A stretch of 64,000 nucleotides of DNA from Numida meleagris (lineage: Eukaryota > Chordata > Aves > Galliformes > Numididae), in assembly GCF_002078875.1 (NCBI RefSeq), contig NC_034421.1:2785913-2849912 (forward strand), read 5' to 3'. Positions within the stretch are counted from its first letter, which is position 1, and each line of letters starts with the position of its first letter. Of this stretch, positions 30,620-41,000 are shown one piece after another. The notes under the pieces are model-generated. The model worked only from the letters and a program-made list of their open reading frames with translations. It was not told where the DNA came from and searched no databases. The position numbers were made by a program, and so were the translations under genes.

Positions 30620-32290
30620 TACCTCCTGCAGAAAAGCTGCCGAACGTACCTTTCCAGTCTGCCCTATTTGGCACTCACGCCCGGAAAGCAAACAGGGCTG
30701 GAAGGCTCCGGAGCTGCTGCCCCACGTTTGTGGTGAGCTCTGTGTTGCCTGCCTGGGTGGCAAGAGCAGTTCTTGTTGCGCTTGAGAATTAATCCCTCCT
30801 GGAGGACAGCGATGACTAAAACGCAGACATCTGGTTGTACAAGCAGCCAGGCTTGTGAGGCTGTTTTTTGGGGCAGGCCTTCCCTCGGTTTACTGCAGAG
30901 CGGAGAGCAAACTTGAAGGACCAGCTGCTCGTGGTCTGATTTATCGCCTGCAGAAAGGCAGCTAGATGAGATGTTGTGGCCCTGAGCATCAAATGGGAGA
31001 GACCGCCACGTCCTTTCTTCACCCACCACTGCGTGCGGACCTGGTTGCAAAAAGAACTAGGAAAGCATGGTAGTTAACCAGTGATCAGCTTTCAGGTTTT
31101 AACACATGGCGTTTTCAGGGCATAGAAGCCTTGAGCCAGCATATCACCACAGTGGAAGGTGTGATTTACATCGAATTTGCTAACTCATATACGGTTTATA
31201 AAGTTGCTGGAACTAAGGACATCACAGGAGCACCAGGAATAGGGAAATATACTGCATTTTGTACTGGGAAAAGATCTCCACTAGCAAACCAAGATGAGCG
31301 TTAACAAATTCCACATGGCTCCCTCAGCCCTCCTAGACTGAAAAAGAAAGAAATGTAAAAGAGGGAAAATTTGGAGTTCTGACAGATGCAAATCTTTGAT
31401 TCTTGGAAGCACAGTTTGGAAAATTATTTTTAGATGAAATTTCTGTCAAGGGCAGCTACAAGCCTGCAGTTCTTAAATGTACTTTTAGAAAAAGTTTCAT
31501 TTCTCATTATCCTTTAAAATACTGCAAGTAACCATTACTTCAGAGGGAAGAGTCCTTTCAAAATGCATTTTCTGCTTGTCTACTTTTAGGGGATTTTTTT
31601 TAGCAACAGAAGTGATCCAGCAACCAGACCTGCATGGGCAATGTACAGCCTCCGTGCCGATTCTGCTGATACCAATGGGACTCAGCACAGCACAGGTCTT
31701 CTCTGCCCTGAATCTAAAGGCAAGACCTGGCCTTGGTCTGCTTGGTCAAGTTCATAAGTGACAAAATAGCTTACTTAAAAATTCACTACTCGGTGCTACC
31801 TGTTCCAAGAGGAGGAAAAAACAAACGTGCTTTCCAAGCAAACAGCAGAAGTTAGGCTGTTAAGCATTGCGTTAACTCATGTGACCTCACATAACAACAC
31901 TTTCTTTCAATGGACTTGGCCAACACCCCACTGTGTAACCCCCCCAAGCCCCTTCTGTCCCCGTGTCTCCTCTGACAGGTGCTCCAGGAGAGGGGCAGCT
32001 TGTTGCAGGTGGCCTAGAGCAATGCACATGCTGTCTGTCTGAACTGCTAGTACCACATCATATGGAAACAACCAATATTTTGCTTTTTTTCCTCATTAAT
32101 TTGGGCTCCTTTCTGCCATCCTGCCATCAGTTTTCATGAAATTTGAACACTGCAGTTATCTACCTCTCTTCAAAACATGACTGAAAGTGAAGAGCAGATT
32201 CAGAGCACATCAGGATAACAGCAGTCATATAGGAGTAATTTCCTTAAAAATAAGAAAAAAAACAGGCAAGAAAAGTCTTTCCTATTATGC
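30620..32290. other. intergenic between PSMG3 and TMEM184A
   Basis: AT-richer sequence with no recognised exon or repeat. The two minus-strand genes are transcribed in the same direction across it. Confidence 0.5.
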
Positions 32291-32298
32291 AATTGCTG

Positions 32299-32304
32299 TT
32301 TATT
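32299..32304 (-). terminator. PSMG3: distal polyadenylation signal of PSMG3
   Basis: Minus-strand AATAAA 475 bp beyond the PSMG3 stop and about 100 bp beyond the proximal signal. Confidence 0.45.
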
Positions 32305-32399
32305 TGTTACAGAGGCTCGTGTTTCAATTGAAGTGATTTTCACAGCAAAAAAAAAAAACACCAAACCAACCATGTAAAATGAGATTCATCAATGTTTCT

Positions 32400-32405
32400 T
32401 TTATT
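32400..32405 (-). terminator. PSMG3: proximal polyadenylation signal of PSMG3
   Basis: Minus-strand AATAAA 374 bp beyond the stop codon, giving a short 3'UTR typical of a small housekeeping gene. Confidence 0.55.
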
Positions 32406-32778
32406 CACTCAGCACTGGGTGTTCCCCTTTGCGGTACACTGTAGCTACAGAGCTTGGCACCCATCGTTCCTCGGGACACAAATGCAGAGCTGTGACGTCT
32501 CCCAAATATACATCCCTCCCCAGGTGACAAAAATAAAATTTCTCTTGTATACTGAGACAATTGTTCCCGTCTCATCGCCAGCTATCTGGACTGCAAACCT
32601 GTCACAGTAACCAGAACCACAACCATTCTACACAGTAGAGAAAAATTCATCACATTCCTAAGCATGTCCAAAACCAGCACAAAGACATTCCATCATTTTC
32701 ATTTCTTGTCCTCTTAAAAAAAAAGTGGTGATGAGTCATGGACTCAAGATCATTTCCTTGAATCCAGATGGTACAACT

Positions 32779-32931
32779 TCACCACACTTGGCAACTTCGG
32801 ATCACTTCCCGTAGAGCTTGTATTCCTTCCATGGTCTTGTCCTTCAAAGCCATAGCGAGAAGAACAGGTTTGTTCCCAGCTTCCTGAGACACAAATGCCA
32901 CCAGGTTTTTGGCACAAACGTGGACGAGGGG
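32779..32931 (-). CDS. PSMG3: PSMG3 coding exon 2 and stop
   Basis: 50 codons plus stop, acceptor gcttttcag. It ends CQVW, identical to the human C-terminus. Confidence 0.94.
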   Translation of the reverse strand, partial: PLVHVCAKNLVAFVSQEAGNKPVLLAMALKDKTMEGIQALREVIRSCQVW

Positions 32932-34802
32932 CTGAAAAGCAAAGGTATAGAGAGGCACACTCACAGCTGGGAAAGTCCTCCCGCATGAGTTAGGAGAGGA
33001 AGAGCCCTGCGATGACTCGTCCATGGAGCACGTCGAGAACCTGTCTGTGCTGCACTCTGAGCAGTTCCAGCATGATTGGAAACAGACACACAGCTTGGCT
33101 GGTCAGCAAAGCCAAGCCGTGGTACGGGATAATTTAGAAGGCACTTTTTCAACAGACTTAAAATAGAAGAGTTTAGACCTATGAGTGACAGCCCAACAAC
33201 CCACCCTGGAACAACTCAGCTGGAGCTGCACTTGAGTTCTGCACTGGTTTAGAGTATTTGCTAAGCTGCTGTTGAGAGTCCTCCTGCAATTCTTCCCACA
33301 CCACCAAACATCAACTTCTATAAAATGATCAGAATGCCTCTATTCCCGTCATAACCAGATTCCTGAGTACCATATTCTCCTAAAATCTTGTTGCTGACCA
33401 GGGTATGCTCTGCTGACAAACTCTGGAAGTAAGCTGTCTTGTTTTTGTAATTCTTAGTGAGGCTGAAGCAGGGAAGAGAAGGGATAAAATCTCCTTAATG
33501 AGGTTACTTTAACAAGAAGATCCATGTTGTCTAAGTCTTATTGACACCTATAGTTATGTATTTTCTAGGAGGCTGAGCTAACATGATTCTCATGATTTTA
33601 GCTGCCAGTGTAGCTTGGAAGCATGTACAATCTCAAATGGGGATGTTAATAGCAACAAGCAGGAAGTCAGCACATTAAAAATCCTCTTCTTAGATTGATT
33701 AAGTTGGTAACACGATTTAAAAACACTACGCAAAAAAAAAAAAGCACTTCCTATCTCCAAAATAAAATCCAGAAATGGCTCAGAGGTGGTGCAGTTCAGA
33801 ATTAGCAGCCATGTCACCAGGCAAAGCAAAGGTTCCCCACCCAGGGAAGGCAGGCTACTGCTGAGGGATGAGAGCTGCATGAAGGGGCAGACCAAATGGG
33901 GAACCTACGCGTTGTTACAGTTTTTCTAGTTAAGGTTAGCAAGTAACATCTGACAGCCCAACCCTGATGGAAAGCCTCATAAACTTGTAGCTCTATAACT
34001 TTTTGCTTTAATGCTTGACCAGTTGACGCTTTGCAAAATACGTTTCCTTCTGCTTTCTCTCCAGCTCTGTGAAATAGTCGATAAAAACTCATTTTGTTGC
34101 AGGAAAACAAATTAAACTTTATCAAGGGCAGGTGCTGGCAGGCGCACAGAGAGAGGGCATCTAAAGTCCATTATGGGGCTGGCAGAGACAGAGGCTGGGG
34201 GGAGGAAAAAAAGAGACTCGAGAAGGAAAAATCATTGCAACAGAAAGCCAGGAAAGCTTATCAGAGGCTGTACTTTTGATCTTGCAACCCTTAAAGCAAC
34301 AGGAGCTGTATCAAATCTTCCACAAACACAGCAAAGCAACCCATACCCTGGATGACACAAAGTCACAGCCCCCCACACCACTGGGTTACGCTGGAGGGCA
34401 GATGAACGGGCCTGTTTTTCAGAGGAACCCCTCTTCCTTCAGAAGAAATTTTTACATCAATTTTACCACTATGCAAACACTGCTTAACTACGGTGATTCA
34501 TCAGCTCCCTGGCAACTTGCGCGGCCCCACCTACCGCATTTCCCCCACTTCTCCCCGGTGCCAGGGTGCCGTGCATCTGCTCTTACCTCATCCTTGCCCA
34601 GCAGCACTTTCGTGCTGAGCGAAGGCCTGCCGACGTTGTCGCCTATGGTGTTGGGGTCCACGTAGACGAGCGTCCCCATCTTGCCGTACTGCGTGACCAC
34701 CACGAGAACGGAGTTGGAGAACGCGGTGCACACCACCTCGGTGCGGACCCCGCGGACCACCTCCTCCCGCTGCCTTGACGTCACGACGGGACTCGCTGCC
34801 AT
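32779..34802 (-). CDS. PSMG3: PSMG3, proteasome assembly chaperone 3 (complete CDS)
   Basis: Two coding exons, 34587-34802 and 32779-32931, join in phase 0 to 122 residues, the length of human PSMG3. Exon 1 encodes MAASPVVTSRQREEVVRGV through VVCTAFSNSVLVVVTQYGK to STKVLLGKDE. Exon 2 encodes PLVHVCAKNLVAFVSQEAG through MEGIQALREVIRSCQVW. The segments FGKMGTL, TKVLLG.DEPL, AKNLVAFVSQEAG and ALREVIR.CQVW align with human. PSMG3 (PAC3) pairs with PSMG4 in the cytosol to guide alpha-ring assembly of the 20S proteasome and is released before maturation. The start at 34802 follows a ttttccgcag acceptor by two bases, so exon 1 of the mRNA is non-coding. An upstream in-frame ATG at 34817 is in the intron. 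Confidence 0.96.
32932..34586 (-). other. PSMG3 intron
   Basis: A 1,655-bp phase-0 intron. No nested gene or clear repeat was recognised. Confidence 0.85.
34587..34802 (-). CDS. PSMG3: PSMG3 coding exon 1
   Basis: 72 codons. The donor is GATGAG|gtaaga. It contains the palindromic CRE octamer TGACGTCA at 34776-34783 within the coding sequence. Confidence 0.93.
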
Positions 34803-34859
34803 TGCTGCGGAAAACAACCCGAGAACGTTAGATGCAAAGCGCGGAACGCGGCTCTAAAA

Positions 34860-35440
34860 AGCCTCCAACCTTTCATTCACTTGGTTGGGCCGCGGTTCGG
34901 TTCGGAGCGTAAAAGCACCCGCAGGTGCGGGGGAGGAGGCGGACGAGCAGCTGTGCGGGGGAACAAACGCCCCACGCGGACGCGCTGCTCCTCGCGGGCT
35001 TCCGCACCGCTCGATAACGGCCGCCCCCCGCACCTGCCGCCCCGCGGAGCCCGCCATCCCCTCCCCGTACCCCGAGCCCGGCTGAGGCCCCGCGCCGCCG
35101 CCCCGCACCCGGCCCGCCCCGGCGGAAGCGGCGCCCGTCCCCTCCCTCCCCTCCCGTCCCATCCTCCGGCGCGGGCAGATGGCGCGGGGCCGCCATGACG
35201 GGGAGGCGCCATCCGCAGTGCCGCGGCCTAGCGCCGTGCCTCTGCCCGTTTGGCGTCGTCATATCGCGGCAGAACGTCCCCACGCCTGCGCTTGGGCCCT
35301 GCCCTCCGTGTCCCTGCCCTCCGTGTCCCTGCCCGCACAGCCGCTCTGCTGCTGCGGGGGGAGCGGCGTCACGGCCCCTGAGGGCCCCTCCGTGCCCCCT
35401 CGCTCTTGTCCTTAAGCAAAGTGCGTGTGCTGCGGCCCTC
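34860..35440 (-). promoter_or_regulatory. PSMG3: PSMG3 CpG-island promoter and non-coding exon 1
   Basis: A CpG-dense, TATA-less block. A donor CGGCAG|gtgcgg at 35034/35033 could end the non-coding first exon. On the right it contains a tandem CCTGCCCTCCGTGTC-type duplication (about 35,299-35,333). The island could also drive divergent transcription to the right; human has an antisense lncRNA here (PSMG3-AS1), but I see no direct evidence for one. Confidence 0.6.
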
Positions 35441-35775
35441 GTGTGCTGCTGTAGGAGATGAGTGAAGAGTGCAGAAAGAAATGCTTGTGCACCGTGAGAA
35501 ATGCACGCAAGTGCCGATTTCTGTTCCATCCACACGTTATTTCGGTGCTTCTAACGCTGTTTTTCAGAGTTACACAAAGCTCTCAAAGCTGGGATTTCTC
35601 AGAGGTTTGCAGCTTGGTAGACTTGCACACATGCTGCGGACGACGCTTCTAAAATACAGCCCTTCCTTTCCATGTATTCACTGTTCTATGCTATTCTTTA
35701 CAAAATGTCCCAGGAAAAGCACTGAACTCTGTGTCACCTCTTCAGGCAATCACTCCTCACAACCTCGAAGTATTT

Positions 35776-35845
35776 CGATAGAATCACAGAATCACCAAGG
35801 TTGGAAAAGACCTACAAGATCACCCAGTCCAACCGTCCACCTATC
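35776..35845 (-). repeat. CR1 LINE 3' end, well preserved
   Basis: Begins with the terminal ATAGAATCACAGAATC array and runs through CCAAGGTTGGAAAAGACCT and CCAGTCCAACCGTCCACC. It is close to consensus, so a younger copy than the one at 6791. It is 5'-truncated at about 70 bp and abuts the 83-bp duplicated element. Confidence 0.9.
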
Positions 35846-35846
35846 G

Positions 35847-35929
35847 CTTAGTGAGGAAACAATACGGGAATGTTCACTGATGTGTGTATAAATAGTGAGT
35901 ACTCCCGTATGAGCACTCGCATATTTTGG
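35847..35929. repeat. 83-bp dispersed duplicate, copy A
   Basis: From CTTAGTGAGGAAACAATA to GAGCACTCGCATATTTTGG. It is about 90% identical to 38013-38095, with mostly C/T and G/A differences. No known repeat family was recognised. Confidence 0.85.
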
Positions 35930-36749
35930 TTCGCTTTAAAACTGAAGCAACACTTGTAGCTACAGTTCCAGGGAGAGCACGTAGGCCCTGTGCTGAGAAT
36001 GCTTGGAGGCACCATCAGAGAGCAGCAGAGCTCCACGGAAAACGCTTCCACTGGCGCAGGTGGTGGTTGATGCAGGCGGAGAGGCTCCATACCTTTTGGC
36101 ACCGTGTGCTCTGGCAGCAGATACTGTTTTCCAGCACTGCGAAAAGCAGCGCGCCGCTCTCTTGCTTACCAGCATCACTCAAGGCTTCACCTGTTTGACA
36201 GAGATAATAGCAGCTCCTGTCAGCGAAGCACTCCTGGCTCGTGGAGGAGTTTACTCCTGTTCTACCTTCTCTGGAGGGAAATTTTACTTTGAGAAAGGAC
36301 CGGATTCTTCCTGTCATCCCCGCCAGCCTCTGTTTTATTTTTTGCGTGATGAGAGGACAAAGAGAATCCGCTCTAGTTCAGATTTCCGTGGAAAGAGCTC
36401 TGTCCCCTACACTTCACTGATTTCCTTTTGTTTGGGAGCAAAGAGTTATTTTCAACAGTTTCAGTTGATTGGAAACCATTTTGGCATGGGGCTGAGGTAG
36501 GATATATAGCAAACGCGTGAAGCAGACAGCAAGAGGTAGCCGAGCCCTGAATTTTCATCACCAAAAATAAATAAATTCAGAAAATAGGGGGGTAGCTTCT
36601 AAGGAGAGGGCTCCTATTGCTCATCTGACCCAGGCAGGGTGTGGGGCTTCAAGTGGGCAGCTTGTGGGACCTGCCCGTGGGGGCTGCCTGCTGCCTCCCA
36701 CTGTGCTCTGCCTAAGAAGTACTTGTGTCTGTGCTTGCACTCTGCTTAT

Positions 36750-36880
36750 CTATAGCGCTTTTCATCCCATGATCCCTAATCACATTGCAAGCATTATTAC
36801 ATCTAGCTTCATAAACTCTCTTTTGACATAAGAGGTTATTAATACACCCCATTTTACGGTCTGAGGGAAATAAAGAATGA
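36750..36880. repeat. ancient interspersed repeat remnant (MIR/L2-like)
   Basis: Contains AGCGCTTTTCATCCCATGAT, then CACATTGCAAGCATTATTAC and ACACCCCATTTTACGGTCTG. This order is typical of old amniote SINE/LINE tails. Heavily diverged. Confidence 0.4.
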
Positions 36881-38012
36881 AGGCAGACAGCAGTTCAGAA
36901 GCCATCACATCCTTGGCTGCAAGACACCAGGTCTCTTCTTCCATTCCCATGCACTTACAGCTAAGGAAACATAAGTCGTGCGTGCCACTATCTCAATTAC
37001 CAGTGAAAATCAATGACTATGCAGCCCAATACTTTGACAAGAAAAACTACCCATAATATAGCAGTTTTAAACCTTTATTATTATTTATTTGAGCAGTTTC
37101 TTACTACTCTTTTTTTTAAAATGCTTAAGTGCCTCTGTGTAGTCTGCTTTTTATAATAATCTCTGCATTTATCTGAAGTGTTTTTATAGAGCTAATGCAT
37201 GAGATCTGCAGAGCATTAGGAATGTTTCCCACTTCTCTTGAAAACTAGACACAGTGTTTCAGGACATCCATTAATAATCCCTGCTCTTGGGAGCGCCTCG
37301 CTATCAAAGTGCTGGGTTGCTTTATTAGTTTACAGGTTATTACTTCTCTAGTTTAGATTTCTCTCTTGTATCTTTTATGATGCAGAATATAGACTGCGAG
37401 CTGGAACCTGAGAGCCAGGCTCTGGTCTGCGGATCCAAGGAGAGAAGAAAGGAATTAGTTTGCTCCCCGATGCAGGAGCTGCTTGGGAATTCTTCTGACT
37501 CTCGGTTTAAATCAGCTCCACGAGGCAGAGCTGCTGCTCCCCTGGCCAGCCAATATCCCCACGCTCCTTTTCCCTGTGTCAGCATCACAGCAAGGTCGGG
37601 AGCACGTGGGTGGTGTGGGGTCAGTGTGCCTTCATGTCAGTGCTCCCAGGGATAAGGAACAGCATCATTTCTTCTTCTGAGAGAGCAGTCTAGGAGATTT
37701 GCTTGTTTGTAAGCTGTGTGGGACATACCCCATTTCGTTTGTTGCGTGGAAGGCTAAGCCAATCAATCAGGCATTGCAGAACCTCTTTGAGCCATTTACC
37801 TGTTCATTACACTTTTTTTCTTTTCAGTGCAGATTTCAACCTGAGAAAAAACACGGTCTTCTAACAAGGAATAAACCTAAAGCTGAAAAACAAGCTGTGC
37901 AGTTTTTGTGTAGTCTGTGGACTGCAGTCAGCTGCATACCTGAGGTGCTGGAGGTGGTTGCAAGCCTGAGGCTGTTGGGTCATCCTGTTGTCTTGTTTTC
38001 TTGCATTTGCAA

Positions 38013-38095
38013 CTTAGTGAGGAAACAATATGGGAATGTTCATTGATATGTGTATAAACAGTGAGTACTCCTATATGAGCACTCGCATGTTTTCC
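38013..38095. repeat. 83-bp dispersed duplicate, copy B
   Basis: The same orientation as copy A, 2.1 kb away, from CTTAGTGAGGAAACAATA to GCACTCGCATGTTTTCC. Flanking sequences do not match copy A, so this is not a simple large tandem duplication. Confidence 0.85.
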
Positions 38096-38099
38096 TGCC

Positions 38100-41000
38100 A
38101 AAGCTCAGTGTGCAGGGTAGGATTTAAAAACATGTCAGTAAGCCAGCACACTCTGGCTAGCACAGGTACAGCTACATCCAGGTAGCAATGTGACTGAAGC
38201 TCTTTGCTTTTTTATTGTTTTTTTTTTTTTTCTTTCAGATTTAGCAAGCTATAAATAGAGTACTCCAGCCCTTATGTAGGGCTTAGTTATGCTGCGTCAT
38301 TTGTGTTTTCTGAGCTAGAGAGGAGGAGGACTTGAGGTCCAGGAGTCTGGGATGAGAAATGGGCTCCCTTGGTGCTGGGGGAGAGTTTCAGAAAGGGGCT
38401 CCTTCTGAGGTTGTAGAACCTGGCATAAGTCAGACAAGTTGCACCTAGAGAAGGACTTGGAACAGCAGTAGTTTTCATGTACTCGGTACCTTGAAAACCA
38501 GTGTGTCCTACGTTTCTTTGCAGAAATTATCCAGAAATGACTTTAGCACCTACTGAAATGATAATGGCATTCTTGAGATGTCCAGAATAGCTCCAGAATA
38601 GCTCCAGTCTACCTACAAGAGCTCCAGCTGCCTAAAAGACTCCGGATTACATCACGCAGTCGACCTGGTGCTGTGTAACAATAATCTTACTCTCAATATT
38701 TGTCATGAGATAACAGCTGCCCGTACCAGGCACTGTAACCAGGGGGTACGGAGCAGATCAAGTCATCATGATGCAAGATTGAGTTTGAGTACAGTTTGTG
38801 TAATTTTCGTTTGTGAAATCGCAGCCCTACATCGATGATGACCATGACCGTGCCTGTGGATGGTATCATCCATCAGCAGACCCACCCTGAGAGCAGCAGA
38901 AGCTTAGCATTACTGGAATGACTGAAGAAATTATTTCCACGGATCAGTAAAAACAGCAGTCATTGCCATAAAGCTCGCAATGGTTTATGCGAGAGTTTTT
39001 TGGTTGCTCATGGCGGTCTGTCAGATGAAAGACAGAGTGCAAATGATGGATTGTAAAAATAATGGTAGCGTAGCTTCAAAGAACAAAACTCAGAGCACTC
39101 TTTGTTCTTAAGAAGCATGAAAACAGAAAATAACAACGTTACTCTTGCAGGTACACCGCGAGAATATCAGAGTGTGGTTATAATACTAATAGTATCATCA
39201 CTTGTATAAATCACTTAATTGTGACAGCAAATTAAATACTGCTGTTGTCTAGAAATCAGCCAGAGTTAAAATGATGCGTCTTGATGAGGCAAATGCTTTG
39301 TGCTCTGCCAGTAATATATCAGCTCCTCTTTCAAGTGAGAAAACAATTAAAAACTTGGTTGAAAAGGGCATATTTTCTCCGTGGCCACTGATCCCTCAAG
39401 TTCTGGAAATAATAAAGTGTTTCTAATAGTTGTTCATTATTACACAGTTGAAAGAGGAAAAATCCATTTTCTCATTATGCTCAAGGAAGTTATGAAATTG
39501 TACTGGGAATATTTGAAAATATGAGAGGCACATAACCAAATGGTTTCAACTTCGACAATATATCATCATCTGCAGCTCATAATGCTACTGTTAACTTTGG
39601 GAGTTATCTGTCAGCACACAGAGCGGAAAACGAGAATAAATATTTACTTTTAGTTCTAAATAACAGAGAGTGGTAATGTGGGAGACGGGTCCTGATTTGA
39701 TTTTGAGGGTTGTGTAACAAGAGTTTAAGAATTACAGGAGGCATTCATGTTGCAGAACTTAATGTGGATATGGAATATGGAAACACTGAGACGCCTCCCA
39801 GTGAAGCGGGCAGCTTTGTGCCTGGGTCATGCAAACAGTCCGCAGTGATTTCTGAGCATCGGGAATTCCTCTTGGATGTTGGGTCAAGATGGCTCCATCT
39901 AATTTTTAAGTTCTTCATACATTTTGAATACAGGGATGGTGGAAATGCCTGGGGTCGGGATGTTTTGTAGTACACTGATTTTTTTTGTTATCTAGTCAAA
40001 ATTACAAGACTTAGAACACAAATCATTGTAAATGCTGTAGATGCCCATAAAGAAAGAATAACACATTTTTTGGTCCTGACTTTCATGAAGACATACCATG
40101 AGAAGGTGAAAGAATGCAGGTAGACACCCTGCAGTGGGATGTGTAAGCTCTCAGATCCCAGTCCTCATCTTCCAACAGTGACCTGATTCAGTCTCTGAAG
40201 AAGTGTGAGATTTAAAGAATCTGGAAGCCATACTGAAGGCCTGTCACAAGACTGGATACAGCTCTATGAGGAATATTTCGATTTAAAAGATTTTGTGAGA
40301 TATAAACATATGCTGCACAAATTTGTATTTAGAAATATCTCAGATCCTCGTTATCTCCATCTCATAGCACGTGTAGAAGTCACCGTGTCCGTTCCTGTCC
40401 CTAAGGAGTGCCAGAAGAAATGGGTTTTCTTGTAGGCAGATTTGACATTTCAGAAACCTGCAAAGTGTTGAAGCTGAAGTTTAAATTAATTTTAACTGAC
40501 TGCATAAAGAGTTTTATGAACCAACATTAAAAAAAAGCATTGAAATTGTTTGTTATTACCATCCTAAGTAATGAACTGAAGTCTGTAATAATTGAATAGT
40601 GCCTTTGATGTACACTATAAATGTACTCAGTAGAGAACAATGCAATTATACACTGAGGAAAATGGCATTAAATTATTGTCCCTGATTTCACAAGTGCTTA
40701 TCTGTTTCTGTCAAAGAAACGTCATCATCAAGAAAAGGGGATATGCTATGAACTTTTAAAGTTTCATCCTGGAGATGAGGTCTGAATATTCCACAAGGAA
40801 ATCAATGTAATTTGCCTACTTTCTCTTTTGTCTCTGCAGGAAATGCTCTGTATCAGCCTTTCTCTGCTCTGTGCTTGCTTACTTCTGTTTCTCTGGAGGA
40901 CTGCAAGCTGTTGCTCATGCTGTTCCTCATAGCTTCACCTGAACTTCCTTTCCCATCTCTTCCATGAACATTTTGGAACCGGTTTGCCCCGAAACTCTGA

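Noticed and set aside
34803..34817. In-frame ATG upstream of the PSMG3 start
   Set aside because: It lies in the pyrimidine-rich acceptor (gttttccgcag) and would be intronic.
34873..35535. 220-codon minus-strand ORF and overlapping plus-strand ORFs over the CpG island
   Set aside because: Stop-poor because of high GC; no domain resemblance.
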